47,119 nucleotides of DNA from Oscillospiraceae bacterium (GTDB lineage Bacteria; Bacillota; Clostridia; Oscillospirales; Acutalibacteraceae): contig SVOJ01000022.1 of the NCBI GenBank assembly GCA_015066385.1, positions 1-47,119 on the forward strand, in the 5' to 3' direction. Made by a program: the position numbers and the translations under genes. Positions within the stretch are counted from its first letter, which is position 1, and each line of letters starts with the position of its first letter. The notes under the pieces were generated by a model. It was not told the DNA's origin. It worked only from the letters and a program-made list of their open reading frames with translations, and ran no database searches. Of the stretch, positions 25,014-32,602 are shown in pieces.

Positions 25014-26769
25014 TGTATTCGCCTCCGTTCTTTGTGACTGCTTTCACGGGGCAGACCGTGAAGCAGACCCCACATTTGATACATTTTTCGGGGTCAATGG
25101 TGTGCGGTTGCTTGCGTTCACCCGTGATGGCATGAACGGGACATTTCTTGGCACAAAGACCGCAACCGATACATTTATCTTTGTTAACGGCAAACGAACG
25201 CAAGGCAACACATTCGTCTGCGGGACATTTCTTTTCTTTGATGTGGGCAACATATTCGTCACGGAAATAGCGGATGGTGGTGAGAACAGGGTTGGGAGCC
25301 GTTTGTCCCAGACCGCACAGGGCACCGCCACGGATTCCTTCGCAAAGATCTTCGAGCAGTTCAATGTCACCCTCTTGTCCTTCTCCGTTGGTGATGCGGG
25401 TAAGGATTTCGAACATTCTGCGTGTGCCGATGCGGCAATGCACACATTTTCCGCAGGATTCCTTGGTGGTGAAATCAAGGAAAAACCGTGCCATGTTGAC
25501 CATGCAGGTATTCTCGTCCATAACGACCATACCGCCCGAGCCCATGATTGCACCCGTTGCAGAGAGGGCTTTATAGTCAATGACCGTGTCGAGCAACTCT
25601 TCGGGGATGCAACCGCCGGACGGGCCGCCGAGCTGAACGGCTTTGAATTTTTTATTGTCACGGATGCCGCCGCCGATGTCGTAAATGACCTCGCGCAAGG
25701 TCAATCCCATGGGGATTTCCACAAGCCCGCCGCGTTTTATTTTACCTGTCAGTGCAAAAACTTTCGTTCCCTTGCTGTGTTCGGTACCCATGGCGGCAAA
25801 AGCCGCACCGCCGTGATTGATGATCCATGCCACATTGGCAAAGGTTTCAACGTTGTTGATGTTGGACGGCTTGTCTTCATAGCCTTTTTGTGCGGGGAAG
25901 GGCGGTTTCAGACGGGGCATACCCCGTTTGCCTTCGAGCGATTCGATGAGGGCGGTTTCTTCACCGCAGACGAATGCACCCGCACCCGCTTTGATACGTA
26001 CATGGCAACTGAAAGAAGAACCGAGAATGTTTTCGCCGAGAAAACCTTTTTCTTCGGCATCCCTGATGGCTTTCTGCAGACGGATGATGGCAAGCGGATA
26101 TTCTGCACGCACATACACGAAGGCTTCTTTTGCACCGATGGCATAAGCGGCAATGAGCATACCCTCCAGAAGTGCGTGGGGGTCGCTTTCGATGACGGCT
26201 CTGTCCATAAAAGCACCGGGGTCACCCTCGTCGGCATTGCAGATGAGGTATTTTTCGTTCCCCGCACTCTGACGAGCGGCATTCCATTTGAACCAGGTCG
26301 GAAAACCTGCACCGCCTCTGCCTGCAAGACCGGATATTTTGATTTCTTCAATGACTTCTTCGGCTGTCTTGGCAAGGACTTTTTTGAGTGCCTTGTAGCC
26401 GTCGAAAGCAATATAGGCATCAATATTTTCAGGGTCGATCAGTCCGCAGTTGCGAAGAGCAATACGGGTCTGTTTTTCAAGAAAAGAGTTGTCTTCTTCG
26501 CTGACGGTCAGGCGGTCGAGCAAAGAAAGATCTTCCGTTTTCACGGCTTGGGCAATGGCTTCGCAATCCGATTCGCTCACACGAACAAGGCGACGAAGCA
26601 AAATGCCGTGTTCATAAATATCCACAATGGGTTCCAAAAAGCACATACCGATACAGCCCGCAATACCGAGTTCGCAAGCGGTGTCGGCAAGAAGATTTTT
26701 GAGTGCGGATTCAATTTTCAGAGCACCTGCGGCAATACCGCAACTGCCCTTGCCGATGACAAGTTTCAC
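25006..26769 (-). CDS. NuoF/HydB-like NADH-binding FMN Fe-S subunit
   Basis: A 587-residue subunit. An N-terminal thioredoxin-like [2Fe-2S] domain (Cys10, 32, 39, 43) precedes the NuoF core with the FMN/NADH signature GRGGAGFPTWFKWNAARQ and NADEGDPGAFMDR. A [4Fe-4S] site follows (ESCGKCVHCRIGTRRM plus a later Cys in GGALCGLG), then two C-terminal [4Fe-4S] ferredoxin motifs (CIGCGLCAKKC and CIKCGVCFTVC). This is the architecture of HydB of bifurcating hydrogenases and of the NADH module of Stn. It starts at GTG 26769, overlapping the NuoE-like stop by 4 nt (GTGA) after an AGGGGG ribosome site. Confidence 0.9.
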   Translation of the reverse strand: MKLVIGKGSCGIAAGALKIESALKNLLADTACELGIAGCIGMCFLEPIVDIYEHGILLRRLVRVSESDCEAIAQAVKTEDLSLLDRLTVSEEDNSFLEKQTRIALRNCGLIDPENIDAYIAFDGYKALKKVLAKTAEEVIEEIKISGLAGRGGAGFPTWFKWNAARQSAGNEKYLICNADEGDPGAFMDRAVIESDPHALLEGMLIAAYAIGAKEAFVYVRAEYPLAIIRLQKAIRDAEEKGFLGENILGSSFSCHVRIKAGAGAFVCGEETALIESLEGKRGMPRLKPPFPAQKGYEDKPSNINNVETFANVAWIINHGGAAFAAMGTEHSKGTKVFALTGKIKRGGLVEIPMGLTLREVIYDIGGGIRDNKKFKAVQLGGPSGGCIPEELLDTVIDYKALSATGAIMGSGGMVVMDENTCMVNMARFFLDFTTKESCGKCVHCRIGTRRMFEILTRITNGEGQEGDIELLEDLCEGIRGGALCGLGQTAPNPVLTTIRYFRDEYVAHIKEKKCPADECVALRSFAVNKDKCIGCGLCAKKCPVHAITGERKQPHTIDPEKCIKCGVCFTVCPVKAVTKNGGEYNG

Positions 26770-27194
26770 TGTTTTTCCCCCTTTCGGATTTCACGCAGAA
26801 TTTCCACCGCTTTGGCGGGGGTGAGCGAGCCGTAGGTGTCGTCGTTGATCATCATGGCGGGGGAAAGACTGCAACAACCTAAACATGCCACCGTTTTCAG
26901 CGAAAACAAACCGTCTTCGGTGGTGCCGCCGTCAGAGATACCGAGTTCTTCGCAGATGGCTTTTTCAATGCCGTCCGCCCCGTTGACGTGGCAGGCTGTG
27001 CCCTTGCAGAGCATGATGAGATATTTGCCCACGGGTTGCAGGCGAAATTGCGTGTAGAATGTGGCAACACCGAGCACACGGGCGGGAGAATTGCCCGTTT
27101 CTTCGGCAATTTTATACAGTTCATCCATCGGCAGGTAGCCGAGCTGCTCCTGCTTTTCCTGTAAAACAGTGATTAAAGATTTTTTTTCAGACAT
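26766..27194 (-). CDS. NuoE/HydC-like [2Fe-2S] thioredoxin-fold subunit
   Basis: A 142-residue small subunit that passes electrons with the NuoF-like partner. The four [2Fe-2S] ligands are visible as CKGTAC and CLGCC. It is at the short end of the family, with the N-terminal helical part (YLPMDELYKIAEETG) present but trimmed. First gene of the three-gene operon; the stop overlaps the next start. The upstream DNA holds a 17-bp perfect inverted repeat. Confidence 0.9.
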   Translation of the reverse strand: MSEKKSLITVLQEKQEQLGYLPMDELYKIAEETGNSPARVLGVATFYTQFRLQPVGKYLIMLCKGTACHVNGADGIEKAICEELGISDGGTTEDGLFSLKTVACLGCCSLSPAMMINDDTYGSLTPAKAVEILREIRKGEKQ

Positions 27195-27240
27195 AAAATT
27201 TTCCTTTTTGTTCCTCTCTCTTATGCAATGCTTATTATGG

Positions 27241-27283
27241 TAAATTACGGTTTATCGGGAAATGTTCGATAAACCGTAATTTA
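27241..27283. repeat. 17-bp perfect inverted repeat between kinase and Stn-type operon
   Basis: Arms 27241-27257 and 27267-27283 are exact complements around a 9-nt loop. It lies 5 bp after the kinase stop and 46 bp before the NuoE-like start, so it may end the kinase transcript or act as an operator. The right arm shares TAAACCGTAATTTAT with 32465-32479. Confidence 0.7.
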
Positions 27284-27288
27284 TTTTC

Positions 27289-29469
27289 TTAATACGGGGC
27301 AATATAGGTCAGGCAGGTATCTTCATACTCTGCATCTTCGACACTTTCGATGATGATTTTTACATAATCCGTCTCGACAGGATTTTCAAACACAATGCAC
27401 TGTACCGTATTTCTTTTTTCGGTATCAAAAACGCTCAGCGTGGTTTCACAGCTCCATCCGTCGGCAAATTCCAGACGCAGTTTCTTGGCTTTTGCGTTGT
27501 TTTCATACTGCCATTCGGTACCGACGTAGCCGTTTATGAACTGCAGTCCGCGCAGGATTTGTTTGCCCGGCAGACGAAGCAGAAGCCATTCGCCCGTACC
27601 GTCGGAAGCACTGTTTTCACACCAACAGGAATTATCATTGATCAACACATTGGATGCTTCATAGGTGTACTCGCCATACGGCGGCAGCACGGAACTTGCC
27701 TGCGCGCTGATAAAATATGTTGCAGTTGCCAATGTATCGGATGCTTCCGTTGTGTCGGTCTGCGTCTGTTCGGTTATATATTTACTCAATATCCAACCGC
27801 TTTTCACGCCATCATGGTTGCCGGAAAATTCACAATAAACATAACCGTTTGTAGCGGTGTCGGGGTAATAGGTCAACGTTTCACCCTCGGAAAGAGTCGT
27901 CAGGTGAGTCGATGCGTAGGCAGGCTCACTGCGGACGTTCAGTCCCGCGTCCGAGGGGGTATCGTCGGACACAACACCCGTCTTTTTGCTGTCGGAGGAT
28001 TGCGTTCCTTGCGGGGTCACATATTTACTCAAAACCCAACCCTTGTACCCGTTATATTCGATGTAGACCCAGGATTCCCCGTTGTCGGAATAGCCGAGAA
28101 TCGTCACACTTGACTCATCGGGTACCGTTGTGATCAGATCATATTCTCTTGCCGGGCCACGACGCATATTCAGTGCTTCCCCGTCATATTCGTCATCCAC
28201 ATCGGCGAACGCTGCGATACCTGCGACAGTGATATCCGGTTCGATTGTTACGGGTTCGGTGGCAGAGACGGGTTCGGTGGCAGTAGCTTCTGTGGCAGTG
28301 GTGGCATCGGTGGCAACGGGTGTGCTTTCTTGCCCGACGGATGGTATTTCATCAGATTTGTTCAAAAATTTGACACCCAACAAACTGCATCCCAAAATCA
28401 GAACCGCCACCGCAACGCACAGACCGATTATTTTGCCGGAGACGGCTTTTTTCGGTGCGGAACGGTCGTTCACATTACGCTCGGTTTGTTTGCGGTTACG
28501 GGATTTTTTCGGTTTTTCTGCGTATACATCAAAATTTTTGTACGCAGTGGGCACATCCAGCAGGGCAAGTTCCGCCTTTCTGAGATCTTCAAGCATCTGC
28601 GTTGCGGATTCATAGCGGTCCTGCGGATTGAATGCGCAGGCTTTGAGCACAATTTTTTGCAAGACCTGACTGCCGTGGGCGGGCGCGGGCAACGCTTCGC
28701 CTGCCATGCGGCGTTTTCTTGCCGCTTCCGTATTCTGCATGCCGATACCGGTTTTGCTTTTTTCGGCAAAAGGAACGACGCGGTCATTGAGCATCCAATA
28801 CAGCACGATGCCCAGAGAATAAATATCAGCCCTGCTCCCGTAAGCCTGCCCGAAGAAAACCTCGGGTGCCATATAGTTGAAAGTGCCGATTGCCGTACCT
28901 TTTTCCGTTGCTTCCATCTCTCTGGCTATGCCGAAATCACCCAACTTGTAATCTCCGTTGGGCGAAATAAAAATATTCTGGGGTTTTATGTCCCTGTGCA
29001 CAATATTGTGCTTTTTGCATAGTTCCAGGGCTTTACACATATCGATCCCCAGGCGCAGAACCGTTTCTTCGGGGATGTCGGATGCAAGCACATCTTCCAG
29101 CGGCTTCAGCAGTTCCATACGGATGAATATATCCCAGCCGATATCGTCTTCATGCGGCATATAATGAATATCCTTGCAATTGACAACATTGGCGCTGCCG
29201 TCAAGTTTGCGCATCAGGGAATATTCTTCCGTAATGTTCTTACAGGATTCCCTGTAGTTTGCGGCAATGTTTTCTTTTGTATAACCCGAACGGTAGAGCC
29301 TGTCGATCTCGGACTTCTTTTTCGGCAGTTGCATAACCTTCATCGCCGCTGTTTCCGATTGTCCGTTAATCAGTTTTCGCTGAATTTCGTAAACCGTTCC
29401 GAAACTGCCGCTGCCGATTTCTCGGACTGTTTCCCAGCCTTCCCAGGGAGTTTTTTGCAAATTTTCCAT
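27289..29469 (-). CDS. Membrane Ser/Thr protein kinase with SH3 and glycan-binding-type ectodomain
   Basis: A 726-residue Hanks-type kinase. Cytoplasmic domain about 12-300: glycine loop GSGSFG (19-24), Lys44, HRD 158-160, DFG 178-180, APE 201-203, all intact. A basic linker, one membrane helix (about 345-367) and a Thr/Glu-rich spacer follow. Outside are two bacterial SH3 domains (about 428-485 and 505-566) and a C-terminal beta domain (about 583-726) resembling the NADase-type glycan-binding/discoidin-like module. There are no PASTA repeats, so it is not PrkC-like. It would sense wall or glycan ligands and phosphorylate unknown targets. No partner phosphatase is adjacent. It lies 30 bp after rsmI with its own AAAGGA site. 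Confidence 0.88.
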   Translation of the reverse strand: MENLQKTPWEGWETVREIGSGSFGTVYEIQRKLINGQSETAAMKVMQLPKKKSEIDRLYRSGYTKENIAANYRESCKNITEEYSLMRKLDGSANVVNCKDIHYMPHEDDIGWDIFIRMELLKPLEDVLASDIPEETVLRLGIDMCKALELCKKHNIVHRDIKPQNIFISPNGDYKLGDFGIAREMEATEKGTAIGTFNYMAPEVFFGQAYGSRADIYSLGIVLYWMLNDRVVPFAEKSKTGIGMQNTEAARKRRMAGEALPAPAHGSQVLQKIVLKACAFNPQDRYESATQMLEDLRKAELALLDVPTAYKNFDVYAEKPKKSRNRKQTERNVNDRSAPKKAVSGKIIGLCVAVAVLILGCSLLGVKFLNKSDEIPSVGQESTPVATDATTATEATATEPVSATEPVTIEPDITVAGIAAFADVDDEYDGEALNMRRGPAREYDLITTVPDESSVTILGYSDNGESWVYIEYNGYKGWVLSKYVTPQGTQSSDSKKTGVVSDDTPSDAGLNVRSEPAYASTHLTTLSEGETLTYYPDTATNGYVYCEFSGNHDGVKSGWILSKYITEQTQTDTTEASDTLATATYFISAQASSVLPPYGEYTYEASNVLINDNSCWCENSASDGTGEWLLLRLPGKQILRGLQFINGYVGTEWQYENNAKAKKLRLEFADGWSCETTLSVFDTEKRNTVQCIVFENPVETDYVKIIIESVEDAEYEDTCLTYIAPY

Positions 29470-29499
29470 TATGCCATATCCTTTATCGTTGTTTTTTAT

Positions 29500-30324
29500 T
29501 CAGGAAATCAAAGCTTTGTAAATATCTCCTTTTTTGGAGCCGGTCAATCTTGCTGCCTGTTTGGCGGCTTCGCTGGCGGAAAGCCCCTGCGCCACAAGAC
29601 TTTTTGCAAGTTCGACGGGATCTTCGGATTGTTCTTCGTCGATTTCTTTTACGGTTCTGGCTTCGATGATGAGCACATACTCCCCTTTCGGCTTGACCGT
29701 TTCGTATTTTTCGGCGGCTTCTTTCAACGTGGTGCGTTCCACGGTTTCGTGGATTTTGGTAATTTCTTTCACAAGCGCGATCCGGCGATCACCCAAAGCT
29801 TCGTACATATCCCTGAGTGTGGCGGGCAGCTTGTGCGGCGCTTCGTAAAACACCATGGTGCGCGTTTCCGTCACAAGGCTCGCAAGATGCTCGCGGCGGT
29901 TCTTTTTTGTAACGGACAGGAATCCTTCAAAAGTGAATCTTGCCGTGTGCAGACCCGACAGTGCAAGGGCAGTGACCACTGCACTCGGCCCGGGTACACT
30001 TGCCACAGGCACGCCGTTTTCGTGGCAGGAATTAACAAGGTCTTCCCCGGGATCGGAGATGGCAGGCATACCCGCATCGGTCACCAGCGCACAGGTTTCG
30101 CCCGCAAGAAGCCTTTGCAGGATCTGCTCGCCTGCTTCTTTCCGATTGTGCTCGTGGTAGGGTACGAGTTCATTTTTAAAATCAAAACAGGTCAGCAGTT
30201 TGCGGGTCACTCTTGTATCCTCGGCGGCGATAAAATCACAATTTTTCATCGTTTCAAGTGCACGGGGGGACAAATCCGAGAGATTTCCGATGGGGGTGCC
30301 GACAATATATAAAGTTCCGGCCAT
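29500..30324 (-). CDS. rsmI: 16S rRNA (cytidine1402-2'-O)-methyltransferase
   Basis: A 274-residue SAM-dependent tetrapyrrole-methylase-fold enzyme that 2'-O-methylates C1402 in the ribosomal P site. Motifs: YIVGTPIGNLSDLS at the N-terminus, AAEDTRVTRKLL, and VTDAGMPAISDPGEDL with VPGPSAVVTALA. The C-terminal helical part (SASEAAKQAARLTG) is complete. It starts 2 bp after the GH36 stop, with GTGAGGA inside the GH36 end as ribosome site, so the two are co-transcribed. Confidence 0.95.
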   Translation of the reverse strand: MAGTLYIVGTPIGNLSDLSPRALETMKNCDFIAAEDTRVTRKLLTCFDFKNELVPYHEHNRKEAGEQILQRLLAGETCALVTDAGMPAISDPGEDLVNSCHENGVPVASVPGPSAVVTALALSGLHTARFTFEGFLSVTKKNRREHLASLVTETRTMVFYEAPHKLPATLRDMYEALGDRRIALVKEITKIHETVERTTLKEAAEKYETVKPKGEYVLIIEARTVKEIDEEQSEDPVELAKSLVAQGLSASEAAKQAARLTGSKKGDIYKALIS

Positions 30325-30326
30325 GG

Positions 30327-32315
30327 TTATTCCTCACTGATTGCGTTGTGTTTGTAGAACCAGATTTCACCGCTTCGTTTCTGCAGGTGGAAATTAAGTC
30401 CTTTTTCGAGTTGAGTTGAGGTCAGAAGAATCGTTTCCCCCGAAACGGCATTCACAAAGCGATATTTGCGATTCGGATGCACAACGGGGTGCACGGTGAA
30501 GCGCACATCCTCTGCCTGTGTGTTGCGGATGATCTGCACAAAACCCTCGCACAAGTTTTCATCGTCAAACTGGTGCGCATACCATGCGGTCGGGTCGTTG
30601 TTGCATTCGGTCAGCGGGTAGTAATCGCCCGACAGTTCAAGTTGTGCAGCCTTGCGCCAGATGGGAATCATTTTGCGGGTCAGTTCAAACTTTTCTTCAC
30701 TGTCATTATATTCAAGCATGGTCGTCATGGCGGGTGCCATGGCGGAGTGATAAGCAAATTCATCTATAGGACGGTTGACTTCGGGTTCATAACCGCCATC
30801 GGCATTGTCGCCGCTCATGGCATGGGAACGGAAATAGGGAATCCATTCAAACATCTGACGGTACTGCTTTTGTTTGAGAACATGATTGCGAAGCCCCACG
30901 TCCGTGTACTGCAAGGGTACACTACGGCGCATTACATCGAGGTCATTTCTTGTACCGCCCGAAGCACACGAGTCGATGAGTAGTCCGGGATTGCGCTCTG
31001 AAAGAGAATCCCACAACTGCAACATACCCTGCGTGTGCAGGTTTTCGAGCATGCCCTTTCTGCCGGGCTCGTCATGCTGTTTCCAATACGGCAGGGGTGC
31101 GAAATTGAAGTCCTGACGGTAAATGTTGACACCGTAATTTTTGATAAGGCCGTCCAGAAGGTCGGTCATGTAAGCAAGACAATCGGGGTCGGCATAGTTG
31201 ACAAGATAATTTTCATGATCGTTGCCGTCCTTGTCGGTCAGGTTGAGAAGCCATTCGGGATGCTCCTTGAACAGCTTCGTGTTTTTGCGGCAACGTTCGG
31301 GCTCAAACCACAAAAGAAGTTCCATGTTGTGTTCGCGGCAGAGTTTGCCGACGGGAGCGAGCCCTGCGGGAAGTCTTTGTGTATCTGCCTGCCATGTGCC
31401 CGTGGTCGGCCAGTCGCCGTCGCAGGGATACCAACCCGCATCGATCCACCATGCATCGAGGTCAATGCCTCTGCGGGCATATTCATTGATGGCGCGCAGT
31501 TGGTTTTCTTCGGTGATGCCCGTGAATTCAGGCATGTCGTTGATGGCGAATGTGTGCGCAAAAAGTTTGGGACGGATAGGATTGCCGTCCTTTTCACGCG
31601 GAAGAATATGGCGCATATACCACCGCCGCCAGAGATTACGACCGCGATTTTCATCACCGTCAAAACAGAGCATGGTAAGACGCGGTGTGCGGATGCTTTC
31701 GCCCGGATACAGAACCGCATCAAATTCCTGCTGACAGACACGGAACACAACACCGTCCTCATCGGGTGCAAACACGCATTCCCACTGTGCGGGCCAACCC
31801 ACGGCAATGTTGATGCCGTATGTGTCGAAATCGAGTGTCATATACGGAAAAGCCCCGAAACAACTTCTGCCGCCTTGCGGAGAAAGGGTGATTTTTTCGT
31901 TGACAATATCAGTATTCCATGAATATCCGTTCTTGGTGCAGTCGTCGCCGTTGCCGTGGCGCAGGGTCGGATGCGATCCCATCAGTTTGCCGAAAATCAT
32001 GGGCTTTGCAATCGGAAGACTGTTTTTGCGGGAACGATTTGTGAAAGTGAAGCACCACTCGCAGACAGGAAAATCGAGATAACGGGTGTATTCCCCGCGG
32101 ATCTCCAGTCCGTTTTTGTCGATCCCCGAAACGGTAGTGCGCACAAGTTCGGACGAAATGCGTTCTTTGTGCACCACGGCTTTGAACGCATCGGGCAGAC
32201 CGAAAACCTTGTTGCCGTCATAGGTAAATGCAAGGGGAAGCGAAGCGACATCGGTAAAGCTGAGAAGCTTCCCTGCCAGTGCCATATCCCGCGCGGTCGG
32301 ACAATTTCTGTTCAT
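30327..32315 (-). CDS. GH36 alpha-galactosidase
   Basis: A 662-residue glycoside hydrolase family 36 enzyme without signal peptide, so it acts on alpha-galactosides (melibiose, raffinose-type sugars) after uptake. The N-terminal beta-supersandwich leads to a TIM barrel with WWIDAGWY, WFEPER, nucleophile Asp402 in YRQDFN, and acid/base Asp458 in SCASGGTRND. ATG 32315 is chosen because GGAGGTG lies 7 bp upstream; a TTG at 32321 is too close to that site. First gene of a transcript with rsmI and the kinase. No sugar transporter or regulator is adjacent. Confidence 0.9.
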   Translation of the reverse strand: MNRNCPTARDMALAGKLLSFTDVASLPLAFTYDGNKVFGLPDAFKAVVHKERISSELVRTTVSGIDKNGLEIRGEYTRYLDFPVCEWCFTFTNRSRKNSLPIAKPMIFGKLMGSHPTLRHGNGDDCTKNGYSWNTDIVNEKITLSPQGGRSCFGAFPYMTLDFDTYGINIAVGWPAQWECVFAPDEDGVVFRVCQQEFDAVLYPGESIRTPRLTMLCFDGDENRGRNLWRRWYMRHILPREKDGNPIRPKLFAHTFAINDMPEFTGITEENQLRAINEYARRGIDLDAWWIDAGWYPCDGDWPTTGTWQADTQRLPAGLAPVGKLCREHNMELLLWFEPERCRKNTKLFKEHPEWLLNLTDKDGNDHENYLVNYADPDCLAYMTDLLDGLIKNYGVNIYRQDFNFAPLPYWKQHDEPGRKGMLENLHTQGMLQLWDSLSERNPGLLIDSCASGGTRNDLDVMRRSVPLQYTDVGLRNHVLKQKQYRQMFEWIPYFRSHAMSGDNADGGYEPEVNRPIDEFAYHSAMAPAMTTMLEYNDSEEKFELTRKMIPIWRKAAQLELSGDYYPLTECNNDPTAWYAHQFDDENLCEGFVQIIRNTQAEDVRFTVHPVVHPNRKYRFVNAVSGETILLTSTQLEKGLNFHLQKRSGEIWFYKHNAISEE

Positions 32316-32353
32316 ACACAAGCACCTCCGGAAAAAGTGGAATCAAAAAACAG

Positions 32354-32396
32354 ATATAATCCATTATATTATAAAATATCTTTGTTACAATGTCAA
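32354..32396 (-). promoter_or_regulatory. GH36 operon promoter with overlapping palindrome
   Basis: Minus strand: TTGACA (32391-32396), a 17-bp spacer, TATAAT (32368-32373); both hexamers are full consensus. The 16-bp palindrome ATATAATCCATTATAT-like sequence (32354-32369) covers the end of the -10 and the start site and could be an operator. The remaining interval to 32541 is AT-rich and holds one copy of TAAACCGTAATTTAT. Confidence 0.75.
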
Positions 32397-32541
32397 CCAA
32401 GACCGAAAAATCTGTCGGAAAGAAAAAAGGAAGAAAAAAGGAATGTAAATTCCTGCAACGCAAGTAAACCGTAATTTATCATCCATGATCGTTCCCGTTC
32501 CCTTTTTTTATCCATGTTTTCTCTCCTTTTTTATACAAATC

Positions 32542-32570
32542 TTGCTTTTCTTTTTCCGTTATGGTATACT
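32542..32570 (+). promoter_or_regulatory. mnmG promoter
   Basis: TTGCTT (32542-32547), a 17-bp spacer and TATACT (32565-32570); CGGAGG and the mnmG ATG follow within 33 bp. Confidence 0.65.
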
Positions 32571-32602
32571 GATTTGTTGTAATCTTTTTTCGGAGGCATA
32601 TT

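Noticed and set aside
22980-27194. Operon as an [FeFe] hydrogenase (HydABC)
   Set aside because: NuoE and NuoF-like subunits fit HydC and HydB, but the large subunit has GltD-type FAD and NAD(P) motifs and no H-cluster cysteines, so it is not HydA.
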